This document shows, piece by piece, positions 54,319-63,088 of a stretch of 64,000 bases of DNA. Below the pieces are notes generated by a model that was given only the letters and a program-made list of their open reading frames with translations, was not told where the DNA came from and made no database searches. Origin of the DNA: Sphingomonas sp. PAMC 26621 (GTDB lineage: Bacteria; Pseudomonadota; Alphaproteobacteria; Sphingomonadales; Sphingomonadaceae); assembly GCF_000251145.1 (NCBI RefSeq), contig NZ_AIDW01000003.1, forward strand, positions 62,001 to 126,000, read 5' to 3'. The translations under genes were made by a program, and so were the position numbers. Numbering within the stretch: position 1 is the first letter of the stretch; every line of letters starts with the position of its first letter.

Positions 54319-56652
54319 ATGGCGAGCCAAGCGCAGCCACCGCTCTGGCGTGAGACGGTCAAGGCAGGCGCCGTGCGCAGCGGCGCGCTGCTCGGCGCGT
54401 TCACGCTGCTTACGCTCGTCGTGCTGATGGTGATCGTCATCGCAAGCTATCACGCGAGCGATCCGTCGCTCAACACCGCCTCGGCGGGTCCGGCGCACAA
54501 TTGGCTCGGGCGTCCCGGCGCGCTCGTCGCGGATGCGGCGTTCTGGGTCTTCGGCCCGGCGGTGGTGCTGCTGCTACCGACGCTACTGCTGATCGCGCTG
54601 CGGTTGTGGCGCGACGTGCCGGTCGGGCGCTGGCGCCGGATGCTGCTCGCGTCGACGGGCGGGACTCTGCTCGCCGGAACGACGTTCGGGCTGGTGTCGG
54701 GCGCGGCGGTCGCGTGGTTGCCGGCGGGGTATGGCGGCGTATTCGGGCTTGCCTTGTCCAATCTGCTGCGGCTCGCGATCGGGCTGATCGGCGATCCGGT
54801 CGCGATCCTGTGGACGACACGCGGGATCGCGACGGCGTTCGGGATCGCCGCGCTGGTGCTGTGGGCGTACAGCTTCACGATCGACATGGCCGAGCGCACG
54901 CTGCGGATCCCGCAAATCGCCAGGCGGTTGAGCGACGCACGGCGCGAACGCGCGGCAATCGCCGGGTTCGACGACGATGACGGCATGGAGGACGCCGAAG
55001 ACGACGCCAAGCCCGCGCGCAAGGTCTCGATGCCGCGCGCGGTCGCAGCGCCCGATCCGCGCCCCGGCCCGGTGATCTCGGACCGCCAGATCGCGCAATC
55101 CCCCCCGCGCCCGCGGACGCAACAGACCTCGCTCGATCTTGGCGACAACACGCAGCTTCCGCCGCTCGACCTGCTGATCCCGACCCCGCCAGCGCCGGGC
55201 GGGCAGATCGACAAGGCAGCACTCGAACGCAATGCGCGGCTGCTCGAGACGGTGCTCGACGATTTCCACGTCAAGGGATCGATCATTAACGTCCGCCCCG
55301 GCCCGGTCGTCACGATGTACGAGCTCGAACCCGCGAGCGGAATCAAGGCGAGCCGCGTGATCCAGCTCGCCGACGATATCGCGCGCAACATGTCCGCGGT
55401 GTCGGCGCGCGTCGCGACGATCCCCGGGCGCACCGTGATCGGGATCGAACTCCCCAACGTCCGCCGCGAGATGGTGGGCCTGCACGAACTGATCGGGTCG
55501 CAGACCTTCGAGGATCAGTCCGCGTCGCTCCCGCTGGTGCTCGGCAAGAACATCGCGGGCGATCCCGTCATCGCGGATCTCGCGCCGATGCCGCATCTGC
55601 TCGTCGCGGGCACCACCGGCTCGGGCAAGTCGGTCGGGCTCAACTGCATGATCCTGTCGCTGCTGTACCGATTGAAGCCCGACCAGTGCAAAATGATCAT
55701 GATCGATCCCAAGATGCTCGAACTGAGCATGTATGACGACATACCGCATCTGCTCTCGCCGGTCGTGACCGATCCCGCCAAGGCGGTTCGCGCGCTCAAA
55801 TGGGCGGTCGAGCAGATGGAGGATCGCTATCGCCAGATGTCGTCCATGGGCGTGCGCAGCCTCGCCAGCTTCAACGAGAAGGTGAAGACCGCCAAGGCCA
55901 AGGGCCAGCCGCTCGGGCGCAAGGTCCAGTGCGGCTATTCCGAGACGGGCCAGCCGATCTACGAGGAAGAAACACTCGATTATCAGGTGCTGCCGCAGAT
56001 CGTCGTGATCGTCGACGAGCTTGCCGACCTGATGATGACCGCGGGCAAGGAAGTCGAATTCCTGATCCAGCGGCTTGCGCAAAAGGCGCGCGCGGCGGGC
56101 ATTCACCTCATCATGGCGACGCAGCGCCCGTCGGTCGACGTCATCACCGGCGTGATCAAGGCGAACCTGCCGACGCGAATCAGCTTCCACGTCACCTCGA
56201 AGATCGATTCGCGCACCATCCTCGGCGAACAGGGCGCGGAGCAGCTGCTCGGCAAGGGCGACATGCTCTACATGCCCGGCGGCAAGGGGATCGTCCGCGT
56301 GCACGGCCCGTTCGTGTCGGACGACGAAGTCCGCGCGGTCGCCGATCACTGGCGCGCGCAGGGGCAGCCCGATTACATCCAGTCGGTCACCGAGGAGCCA
56401 GAGGAGAGCTTCGCGCTCGACGGCGCGCCGACCGGCGAGGACAGCAAGGAAGACCAGCAATATCGCGCCGCGGTGCAGCTCGTGTGCGAGAGCCAGAAGG
56501 CGTCGACCTCGTGGGTCCAGCGGCAGTTGCGCGTCGGGTATAACAATGCCGCACGGCTGATCGAGCGGATGGAGAAGGATGGCGTGGTGAGCCGGCCCGA
56601 TCATGTCGGACGGCGCGAGGTGTTGCGGGACCGGGATGGGCATCCGGTTTGA
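54319..56652 (+). CDS. ftsK: DNA translocase FtsK
   Basis: A 777-residue septum-located DNA pump that clears and resolves chromosome termini. The N-terminal membrane domain has four hydrophobic helices within about residues 20-190, followed by an acidic/Pro-rich linker (DDDDGMEDAEDDAKPARK as a notable patch). The motor shows GTTGSGKSVGLNCMI (Walker A), VVIVDELADLMM (Walker B), and the C-terminal gamma winged-helix domain (STSWVQRQLRVGYNNAARLIERME) that reads KOPS sites. ATG 54319 gives a normal-length protein, shorter in the linker than E. coli FtsK. Confidence 0.97.
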   Translation: MASQAQPPLWRETVKAGAVRSGALLGAFTLLTLVVLMVIVIASYHASDPSLNTASAGPAHNWLGRPGALVADAAFWVFGPAVVLLLPTLLLIALRLWRDVPVGRWRRMLLASTGGTLLAGTTFGLVSGAAVAWLPAGYGGVFGLALSNLLRLAIGLIGDPVAILWTTRGIATAFGIAALVLWAYSFTIDMAERTLRIPQIARRLSDARRERAAIAGFDDDDGMEDAEDDAKPARKVSMPRAVAAPDPRPGPVISDRQIAQSPPRPRTQQTSLDLGDNTQLPPLDLLIPTPPAPGGQIDKAALERNARLLETVLDDFHVKGSIINVRPGPVVTMYELEPASGIKASRVIQLADDIARNMSAVSARVATIPGRTVIGIELPNVRREMVGLHELIGSQTFEDQSASLPLVLGKNIAGDPVIADLAPMPHLLVAGTTGSGKSVGLNCMILSLLYRLKPDQCKMIMIDPKMLELSMYDDIPHLLSPVVTDPAKAVRALKWAVEQMEDRYRQMSSMGVRSLASFNEKVKTAKAKGQPLGRKVQCGYSETGQPIYEEETLDYQVLPQIVVIVDELADLMMTAGKEVEFLIQRLAQKARAAGIHLIMATQRPSVDVITGVIKANLPTRISFHVTSKIDSRTILGEQGAEQLLGKGDMLYMPGGKGIVRVHGPFVSDDEVRAVADHWRAQGQPDYIQSVTEEPEESFALDGAPTGEDSKEDQQYRAAVQLVCESQKASTSWVQRQLRVGYNNAARLIERMEKDGVVSRPDHVGRREVLRDRDGHPV

Positions 56653-56727
56653 GGGGTCGCCGGCGGTTCACGGCGCGTTCAAGCGCGCGCTGGCTTTAAA
56701 TGTTGATCGTTCAGCAAGCGTGCGCTT

Positions 56728-56823
56728 CCCCGGCGAAGGCCGGGGCCCAGGAGCGAGCGGATAGAAGCGGGTGCTGCGCGCGTTACCTTGGCCAGCTCTA
56801 CTGGGCCCCGGCCTTCGCCGGGG
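56728..56823. repeat. Inverted-repeat element, family B, copy 3
   Basis: CCCCGGCGAAGGCCGGGGCCCAG on the left pairs with CTGGGCCCCGGCCTTCGCCGGGG on the right; the flanking GCTTCCC/GGGAAGC extends the arm. It is nearly identical in its arms to 21006-21103. It lies between ftsK and the lolA-like gene. Confidence 0.85.
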
Positions 56824-56877
56824 AAGCACAGCCGTTAAAACCGGGGAGCCCTGCTCCCCGCGTCAGGAGAATCCTTC

Positions 56878-57489
56878 GTGTCGTTTCGCTACGCCCTTCT
56901 CGTTCCGTTCCTCGCCGCCCCCGGACTCGCGATGGCAGCGCCGTCCGCCGACCTGACGCTGGTGCAGAAGCACCTCCAGGCGGTCAAATCGATGACCGCC
57001 GACTTCGCGCAGGCCGATCGCGCGGGCAAGGTGCTGACCGGCACGCTGACGCTCAAGCAGCCCGGCAAGATCCGCTTTCAATATGAAAAGGGCGTGCCGA
57101 TCCTGATCGTCGCCGATGGCAAGTCGCTTTGGTTTCTCGATTATTCGGTCGGCCAAAAGCAACGCTGGCCAATCGGCGGGTCGCCGCTGGGAATCCTGCT
57201 CGATCCGTCGCGCGACATGAGCGCGATCGCGACCGTCGTCCCGACCGGCAATCCCGAGCTTGTCTCGGTCGATGCCGCCGACCCCAAGCATCCCGAATAT
57301 GGCCGGATCAACCTGGTTTTCAAACGCAATGCCGCCGCGCCCAACGGGCTGATGCTGCAGGGTTGGGTCACGCTCGATTCGCAGAACAACCGGACGACGG
57401 TCAAGCTGTCCAACCAGAAGTTCAACGGCGCGATCGCGGACAATGCCTTCCGCTTCAATGATCCGACGCGAAACACGGGAAAAAAGTGA
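56878..57489 (+). CDS. LolA-like outer-membrane lipoprotein carrier
   Basis: A 203-residue periplasmic protein with a signal peptide ending near AMA-AP. The LolA-type half-barrel pattern is visible: LQAVKSMTADFAQADRAGKVLTGTLTLKQPGKIRFQYE (blocks MTADFAQ, LTGTLTLKQPGKIRF), then LWFLDYSVGQ and TLDSQNNRTTVKLSN. LolA carries lipoproteins from the Lol ABC complex to the outer membrane. Whether this is the main LolA or a paralogue cannot be decided, but its place after ftsK is the classic one. The start is GTG 56878 with AGGAGA upstream. Confidence 0.88.
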   Translation: MSFRYALLVPFLAAPGLAMAAPSADLTLVQKHLQAVKSMTADFAQADRAGKVLTGTLTLKQPGKIRFQYEKGVPILIVADGKSLWFLDYSVGQKQRWPIGGSPLGILLDPSRDMSAIATVVPTGNPELVSVDAADPKHPEYGRINLVFKRNAAAPNGLMLQGWVTLDSQNNRTTVKLSNQKFNGAIADNAFRFNDPTRNTGKK

Positions 57490-57627
57490 GCCCATTCATA
57501 TTGGCGACAGGTTGGCAACGCTAAACGCGGTCCTGCGGATGTGGGGCGGACCGGGATTTTTCCCCCTGTTGCCCGGACGCATCACTTCCCGCCTGCGTGA
57601 CGAACGCTAGGTCGGCCCTCGCTCCAT

Positions 57628-57650
57628 GCCCCCGGAGCGGGGGCCTTTCT
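57628..57650 (+). terminator. Intrinsic terminator-like hairpin after the lolA-like gene
   Basis: GCCCCC pairs with GGGGGC around a 5-nt loop (57628-57644) and is followed by CTTTCT. It sits within the 215-nt gap between the lolA-like gene and xth; otherwise the gap holds nothing recognisable. Confidence 0.6.
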
Positions 57651-57704
57651 GTATGCGCCTACCGCCGACTGGCGTTGCCGGATCGGCGCGGCTACACACT
57701 CCGG

Positions 57705-58496
57705 ATGACGACCCTGAAGATCGTTTCGTGGAATATCAATTCGGTGCGGTTCCGCATCGAGATCGTCGAGCGTTTCCTGCGCGAGGCCGACCCCGATATC
57801 CTGTGCCTGCAGGAAACCAAGGTGATCGACGGCGACTTCCCGCTCGCCGCGTTCCGTGCGCTCGGATACAAGCATATCGTGCTCCACGGCCAGCGGATGC
57901 ACCACGGCGTCGCGATCCTGTCGCGCGTTCCGCTCGCGGAGGACGACCGGTTCGACTGGCAGGCGAACAAGGAAGCGCGGCATGTCGGCGTCCGGCTCGA
58001 AAACGGCATGCGGATCGAGAACGTCTACGTTCCCGCCGGCGGCGACGTACCCGACCGCGAGGTGAACCCCAAGTTCGGGCAGAAGCTCGATTTTCTCGAC
58101 CGGATGATCGACTGGTCGACCACGCTCGACGGACCCACGCTGCTGGTGGGCGATTTCAACATCGCACCGCTCCCCTCGGACGTGTGGGGGCACAAGCAGT
58201 TGCTCGGCGTCGTCAGCCACACCCCGATCGAGGTCGACACGCTCGACCGGCTCAAGGCGTCGAACAGCTGGGTCGATCTCGGGCGGCACTTCCACCCCGC
58301 CCCCGCGCGGCTGCACACCTGGTGGAGCTACCGCTCGGCGGACTGGACGGTCAACGATCGCGGGCGGCGGCTCGACCATATGTGGGCGACCGCGGACGTT
58401 GCGGCCACGGCGGTTCGGCACCATGTGTATGAGGAATGCCGCAGCTGGCTGAAACCCTCCGACCATGTGCCGATCATGACCGAATTTTCCCTGTGA
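57705..58496 (+). CDS. xth: Exodeoxyribonuclease III / AP endonuclease
   Basis: A 263-residue DNA repair nuclease of the ExoIII family. The catalytic blocks are [25 protein letters not shown] with the metal-binding Glu, [21 protein letters not shown] and [10 protein letters not shown] with the final His. ATG 57705 is the natural family start. Its stop overlaps the ribA start (GTGA), so the two are co-translated. Confidence 0.95.
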   Translation: MTTLKIVSWNINSVRFRIEIVERFLREADPDILCLQETKVIDGDFPLAAFRALGYKHIVLHGQRMHHGVAILSRVPLAEDDRFDWQANKEARHVGVRLENGMRIENVYVPAGGDVPDREVNPKFGQKLDFLDRMIDWSTTLDGPTLLVGDFNIAPLPSDVWGHKQLLGVVSHTPIEVDTLDRLKASNSWVDLGRHFHPAPARLHTWWSYRSADWTVNDRGRRLDHMWATADVAATAVRHHVYEECRSWLKPSDHVPIMTEFSL

Positions 58497-59566
58497 CCCA
58501 CACGACCGGGGACGCGCACAAGACCGCGCTCGCGATCGACGCGCTGCGCCGCGGCTGGCCGATCGCGATTGCGGGCCGCGACGGCACGCTCGCGCTGCTG
58601 CCGATCGAAACCGCGGACCCGGTGCGGCTCGCGGCGTTCGATCCTGCGGGGCACGCGCCCGTGCTGCTGTCGGCGGGGCGCGCGGCGACGCTCAAGCTCG
58701 CCAACCAGCGCGAGGCGGCGGAGCCGGAGTCCCCCGTGCTGGTCGAACGCGCGCCGTGGCTTGATTTCGCGATGGCGACCGCGCTTTCGGATCCGCAATT
58801 CGATCTCGACACCCCGTTCAAGGGCCCGTTCCGCGCGATCGCGCTCCCCGCGCACGACGCCGCCACCGCCGCGCTGACGCTCGCGCGGATCGGCGGGATG
58901 CTCCCCGCCTTCTTCGCGATCCCCGGCGAGCAGGCGGCGCTGGTGCTCACCCCCACGGATATCGTCGCGCATGAGGATGCCGCGCGACTCGCGATCGCGA
59001 CACGCGCGCATCTCCCCGTCGCAGACGCCGAGGATGCCGAGATCGTTGCGTTCCGCACCCCCGAAATGCCCGGCGAACATGTCGCGCTGCTGATCGGCAT
59101 TCCCGATGGGCGGGCGCCGCTGGTCCGGCTTCACAGCGAATGCCTGACGGGCGACGTACTCGGCAGCCTGAAGTGCGATTGCGGCCCGCAGCTCGACGGC
59201 GCGATCCGCGCGATCCGCGAGAGCGGCTGGGGAATCCTGCTGTACCTGCGCCAGGAAGGCCGCGGGATCGGGCTGATCAACAAGCTGCGCGCCTATGCGC
59301 TGCAGGACCAGGGGTTCGATACGGTGGATGCGAACACGCGGCTCGGCTTCGCGGTCGATTCGCGCAATTTCGCGGTGGCGGCGCGGATGCTCGACCTGCT
59401 GGGGCAAACGCAGGTGCGGTTGCTGACCAACAACCCGCAGAAGGTCGCGCAACTCGAGGCGGCGGGAATCGCGGTGTCGGAACGCGTGCCGCACATCCTG
59501 CCGGCGAACCCGCATAACGAACGCTATCTCGCGACAAAGCGCGATCGGACCGGGCACCAGTTCTAG
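58493..59566 (+). CDS. ribA: GTP cyclohydrolase II (with RibB-like N-terminal domain)
   Basis: First committed step of riboflavin synthesis, opening GTP. The C-terminal part (about residues 160-357) has the zinc cysteines ([24 protein letters not shown]), the [16 protein letters not shown] block and [17 protein letters not shown]. The N-terminal 150 residues resemble the dihydroxybutanone-phosphate synthase fold but lack its usual acidic metal motif, so that activity is probably lost, as in many fused alphaproteobacterial RibA proteins. The start is GTG 58493, inside the xth stop. Confidence 0.92.
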   Translation: MTHTTGDAHKTALAIDALRRGWPIAIAGRDGTLALLPIETADPVRLAAFDPAGHAPVLLSAGRAATLKLANQREAAEPESPVLVERAPWLDFAMATALSDPQFDLDTPFKGPFRAIALPAHDAATAALTLARIGGMLPAFFAIPGEQAALVLTPTDIVAHEDAARLAIATRAHLPVADAEDAEIVAFRTPEMPGEHVALLIGIPDGRAPLVRLHSECLTGDVLGSLKCDCGPQLDGAIRAIRESGWGILLYLRQEGRGIGLINKLRAYALQDQGFDTVDANTRLGFAVDSRNFAVAARMLDLLGQTQVRLLTNNPQKVAQLEAAGIAVSERVPHILPANPHNERYLATKRDRTGHQF

Positions 59567-59594
59567 GGCGTGCCCCCCGCGGAATGCGGTTGCA

Positions 59595-60257
59595 TCACTC
59601 CAGCAACAGCAGGACCTCGCCAAAATTCTTTGCGATATCATGCACCCCGATCGCGCGCAGCCGGTCCGCATGGTCCGGCCCGCAGTGCGAACCGCCGACA
59701 AATCCGATGACATGCCCGCCAGACGCCACCGCCCCCGTAGCGCCCACCGGAGAATCCTCGAGGATCGCGCAACGCGTGATATCGACGCTGATCGCCTTGG
59801 CCGCATGCAGATACAGGTCGGGTGCGGGCTTGCCGTTGGTGACATGCTCCTTGCCCGAATAGATATGGTCGCCGAACGCGTCCTCGAGCCCGATATGCGC
59901 GAGATGCCGTTTGATCCATTCGGTCGAGCTCGACGAGGCGATCGCCTTGGGAAGATCGAACGGCAACCCCTGGATGAACCGCACCGCACCCTCGACCGCG
60001 CCGACACCCTCACGGAGCGCGCGCGCATCCTCGGCCGCGCGCATCGTGTGGAAATCCTCAGGGAGCGGCCGGTCGATCCATTGCTCGAGCGCGCCGATGA
60101 AATGCTGCCCCGACAGCCCCATGAAATTGGCGTAGCTGTCCTCGGGCGTGGTCGGATGTCCGATTCCGGTCAGATATTCCGCGATCTGGCGGTTGCCGAC
60201 CGCTTCGCTCTCGATCAGCACTCCGTCGAAATCGAAAATCAGGCCATCGAACTTCAT
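59595..60257 (-). CDS. HAD-superfamily phosphatase
   Basis: A 220-residue HAD hydrolase of the beta-phosphoglucomutase-like subgroup. Motif I is FDFDGVLIESE with the two catalytic Asp residues; motif II is IASSSS; the Lys and acidic motifs appear as GKPAPDLYLHAA and LEDSPVGATGAVASG. A helical cap (about residues 15-85) would select the substrate, probably a small phosphorylated compound. Its start overlaps the yggS-type stop by 4 nt. Confidence 0.92.
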   Translation of the reverse strand: MKFDGLIFDFDGVLIESEAVGNRQIAEYLTGIGHPTTPEDSYANFMGLSGQHFIGALEQWIDRPLPEDFHTMRAAEDARALREGVGAVEGAVRFIQGLPFDLPKAIASSSSTEWIKRHLAHIGLEDAFGDHIYSGKEHVTNGKPAPDLYLHAAKAISVDITRCAILEDSPVGATGAVASGGHVIGFVGGSHCGPDHADRLRAIGVHDIAKNFGEVLLLLE

Positions 60258-60922
60258 TTGCGCGCTCCGAAAAGGGCGGTGCCGACGCGGACATGCGTCG
60301 CGCCCAGCATCACCGCGGTGTCATAATCGCCCGACATCCCCATCGAGAGGCCGTCGAGCCCATGGTCGCGCGCCAGCTTGGCGAGCAACGCAAAATACGG
60401 AGCGGCCTCGGTCTCGACCGGGGGCACCGCCATCAATCCGGCGAGCGGCAGGCCCGCATCGCGCGCGGCGGTGATCAGCCCGGGAAGATCGGCAATTGCG
60501 CACCCACCCTTCTGGTCCTCATGCCCGATATTGACCTGGAGGAAGCACGCGGGCCGCTTGCCGAGCTTGTCGATCGCACGTCCCAGCGCAGTGACCAGCG
60601 ACAGCCGGTCGACCGAATGGATCGCGTCAAACAACGCGACCGCATCCTCCGCCTTGTTCGATTGCAATTGCCCGACGAGATGCACCTGCGCGTCCGGGAA
60701 TGCTTCACGGAGCGCAGGCCATTTGCCCTGCGCCTCCTGCACGCGATTCTCGCCGAACACGCGCTGGCCCGCGTCGAGCAGCGGGAGGATCTCCTCGGGC
60801 GGCTTGGTCTTGGAAACCGCGATCAGCGTGACGGACTCGGGCTTGCGGCCGGCAAGCTCGGCGGCATGCGCGATGCTGGTGGAAACGGCGGCAAGCCGTG
60901 TGGTGGGGTCGTCGGTGGCCAT
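60254..60922 (-). CDS. YggS/PLPBP-type pyridoxal phosphate homeostasis protein
   Basis: A 222-residue PLP-binding protein of the YggS family. The Schiff-base Lys lies in TLIAVSKTKPPEEI near residue 38; GENRVQEA, HLVGQLQSNKAEDAV and LSMGMSGDYDTAVMLGATHVRVG complete the fold. It keeps free PLP in balance and has no catalytic activity known. It overlaps the HAD gene and diverges from the ThiE/TenI-like gene with only 22 nt between starts. Confidence 0.95.
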   Translation of the reverse strand: MATDDPTTRLAAVSTSIAHAAELAGRKPESVTLIAVSKTKPPEEILPLLDAGQRVFGENRVQEAQGKWPALREAFPDAQVHLVGQLQSNKAEDAVALFDAIHSVDRLSLVTALGRAIDKLGKRPACFLQVNIGHEDQKGGCAIADLPGLITAARDAGLPLAGLMAVPPVETEAAPYFALLAKLARDHGLDGLSMGMSGDYDTAVMLGATHVRVGTALFGARK

Positions 60923-60944
60923 GCCGCGCGCTATAGGCGGTCGA

Positions 60945-61550
60945 ATGGCCGTTCGTCACCCCAGCCTGTCCCATCGCCGCGCGTTTCCGGTGCTCTGGCT
61001 GATGACCGATGAGCGGATCGGGGGGCTTTTGTGCGAGGCGCTGGCGCGATTGCCGCGCGGGAGTGGGGTCGTGTTCCGCCACCATGCCACCGCCCCCGCC
61101 GAGCGCGCGGTGCTCAAGCGCCGGATTGCCGTGATCGCGCGGCGGCGGGGTCTGGTGCTGGTCGACGAAGCTTGCGCGCGAGGCCAGCCGGTACGGATCG
61201 GGCGCGCGCATTCGGTGCGCGAGGGACTTGCGGCGCGGCGCGCGGGGGCGGAAGTCGTGTTCGTCTCCCCGGTCTATCCGACGCGGACTCACCCGGGTGC
61301 GCCCACGCTGGGGCCGGTGCGCGCGGCGCGGATCGCGCGGGCGGTCGGGTTGCCGGCGATCGCGCTCGGAGGAATGAATGCCGCGCGGTTCAGACGGGTG
61401 CGCGCGCTGGGGTTTGCAGGTTGGGCCGCGATCGACGGTTTGCTCGCGTCGCCCCGACACGCGCAAAACCCCGGCGAACGTCGCCCTGGCTACGGATGTG
61501 GGCACGCTGTTGCTGCGAAGGCGGGAACCCCGGAGTCGCGCGAGACATAA
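60945..61550 (+). CDS. ThiE/TenI-like TIM-barrel protein
   Basis: A 201-residue protein that resembles thiamine phosphate synthase/TenI barrels: FPVLWLMTDERIG at the start, IGRAHSVREGLAARRAGAEVVFVSPVYPTRTHPGAPTLG (blocks AHSVREGLAARRAGAEVVFVSPVYPT), and GLPAIALGGMNAARF. True ThiE proteins carry a more complete pyrophosphate site, so activity is uncertain. Basic composition is high. The last 25 residues look unlike the family and may be a random extension. Context does not clarify its role; thiC lies 58 kb away. Confidence 0.7.
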   Translation: MAVRHPSLSHRRAFPVLWLMTDERIGGLLCEALARLPRGSGVVFRHHATAPAERAVLKRRIAVIARRRGLVLVDEACARGQPVRIGRAHSVREGLAARRAGAEVVFVSPVYPTRTHPGAPTLGPVRAARIARAVGLPAIALGGMNAARFRRVRALGFAGWAAIDGLLASPRHAQNPGERRPGYGCGHAVAAKAGTPESRET

Positions 61551-61659
61551 GACGTTGTGTGGCTTGGCCCTGGGTTTCTGCCTCCGCAGCAACACGAACA
61601 GGGTTCTGCAGAAGCCTTCAACACGTCAGGAAGGCGGCAGACCGCAGCCTGCGCGACTC

Positions 61660-62403
61660 TCAGAAGCGGAACGCGGTCCCGATATATACCGCCTGGCTGT
61701 CGCGGCGGTCCTCGGTCGGCTGCTGCGTCAAGCGGTCGCGTTCGGTCTTGTAGCGAACGCCCGCAGTCACATCGAGACGACGGGTCAGCGAGTAAGACCC
61801 GCCGACGTCAAGCGCATAGGCGGGCGCATCCTCGATCAGCTTGGGGCCATTGGGCAACGGCCGGTCGGCGACCGCATTGACCCGGCCGCTGAACCGCTTG
61901 CCGGTATAGCTCACGCCGATATCCGCAGACTGGCGGCTGCCGGGCATTCCGGCGAGATCGACCTGTGCGACGTCGCCCGAGACCGCAAGCCGCTTCCAGC
62001 CCACGGCAACCCCGAGGTTATACGCGATCGGCGTCAGCGCGACGGTTGCGACCGGGATCGGCGACGCACGATCCGCCCGCGCGATCACACCGCGGACGCT
62101 GCGCGCCTGCACCGCGACCGTCACCGCACGGCTGCCTTCACGGCGCGTGTCGGACGGGGTGAAACGGAAGCCGCTGGTATCGAGACCACCGCGCGCGAAC
62201 ATCGCCGCGAGCCGCGGATCTGCCGACGCGGGCGTGAACGACCCGAGGCCACGCACCATCTGCGCACTGTGCCGCGGAATGATCCGCGGTGCGGGGGCAT
62301 CGCTCGCGCCAAGCGCCGGAGCCACGGCGATGCCGAGGGCGACGAGCGACCCCACGGCAATCCCGGACATCCAGCGAGCAAACGACACTTCAGACCCCTT
62401 CAC
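61660..62403 (-). CDS. Putative outer-membrane beta-barrel-like protein
   Basis: A protein of about 247 residues, not recognised by name. It has a signal-like N-terminus (MSGIAVGSLVALGIAVAPALGA within a longer start), a polar region, then alternating strands (AVTVAVQARSVRG, VATVALTPIAYNLGVAVGWKRLAVSGDVAQVDL, ADIGVSYTGKRFSGRVNAV, LDVGGSYSLTRRLDVTAGVRYKTE) ending in AFRF, the terminal Phe typical of outer-membrane barrels (short blocks only quoted). GTG 62403 is chosen because GAAGG precedes it; ATG 62370 is possible. It diverges from the DUF3576 gene. Confidence 0.7.
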   Translation of the reverse strand: MKGSEVSFARWMSGIAVGSLVALGIAVAPALGASDAPAPRIIPRHSAQMVRGLGSFTPASADPRLAAMFARGGLDTSGFRFTPSDTRREGSRAVTVAVQARSVRGVIARADRASPIPVATVALTPIAYNLGVAVGWKRLAVSGDVAQVDLAGMPGSRQSADIGVSYTGKRFSGRVNAVADRPLPNGPKLIEDAPAYALDVGGSYSLTRRLDVTAGVRYKTERDRLTQQPTEDRRDSQAVYIGTAFRF

Positions 62404-62625
62404 GTGTACCTTCGTGGCACTATCATGTTGCGAGGCGACTACCATGATTCAATCCGGTACCGCCACCATTCCGACTCATTTTTCCCGGACAGTGTCGTCC
62501 GGGCCACACTCTTTACCACCCGCGTTCTTGCACTTTCGTTACCGACGGTCGTGCTTGCGGCAAACGCGGGACATTCTATAGATATCGCCGAACCCCCGAC
62601 ACTCCGATTTGTTCAGGAACAGCCG

Positions 62626-63075
62626 ATGATCCGCCGCCCCCGCACCGCGATTCTGCTTTCGCTCGCGCTCATCGCCCCGCTGACGCTCGGCGCATGCGGC
62701 CATAAGGGCGGTCGCCCGCAGAGTGCGGACCTCGCGGCATCGAAGGTCACGACGATCGGCGTCAACGCCTATCTGTGGCGCGCGAGCCTCGATACGCTGA
62801 GCTTCATGCCGTTGCTCCAGACCGATTCCAACGGCGGCGTGATCGTCACCGACTGGTATATCAACCCCGCCGCACCGACCGAGCGCGTCAAGGTGACCGT
62901 GACGATCCTCGACCAGGATCTGCGCGCGGACGGCCTGCGCGTGGCGTCGCTGCGGCAGGTCAACCAGAACGGCCAGTGGGTCGCAGCCCCGGTCCAGGCC
63001 GCGACCGTGCAGAAGCTCGAAGACATCATCCTCACGCGTGCCCGCGATCTGCGCCGCGCTGCCGTAACCCAGTAG
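62626..63075 (+). CDS. DUF3576 lipoprotein
   Basis: A 149-residue lipoprotein with a basic start ([11 protein letters not shown]), hydrophobic signal and lipobox LTLGAC, Cys24. The mature part begins [14 protein letters not shown] and contains [18 protein letters not shown] and [26 protein letters not shown] (blocks [17 protein letters not shown] and [10 protein letters not shown]), the DUF3576 pattern. In alphaproteobacteria the gene regularly precedes leuS, as here (13 nt between). ATG 62626 follows CAGGA. Its envelope role is unknown. Confidence 0.9.
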   Translation: MIRRPRTAILLSLALIAPLTLGACGHKGGRPQSADLAASKVTTIGVNAYLWRASLDTLSFMPLLQTDSNGGVIVTDWYINPAAPTERVKVTVTILDQDLRADGLRVASLRQVNQNGQWVAAPVQAATVQKLEDIILTRARDLRRAAVTQ

Positions 63076-63088
63076 GAATATCCGACCG

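Noticed and set aside
61378..62625. Long upstream part of the frame containing the DUF3576 gene
   Set aside because: It overlaps the ThiE-like end and the reverse barrel-like gene; the lipoprotein signal and ribosome-binding site place the true start at 62626.
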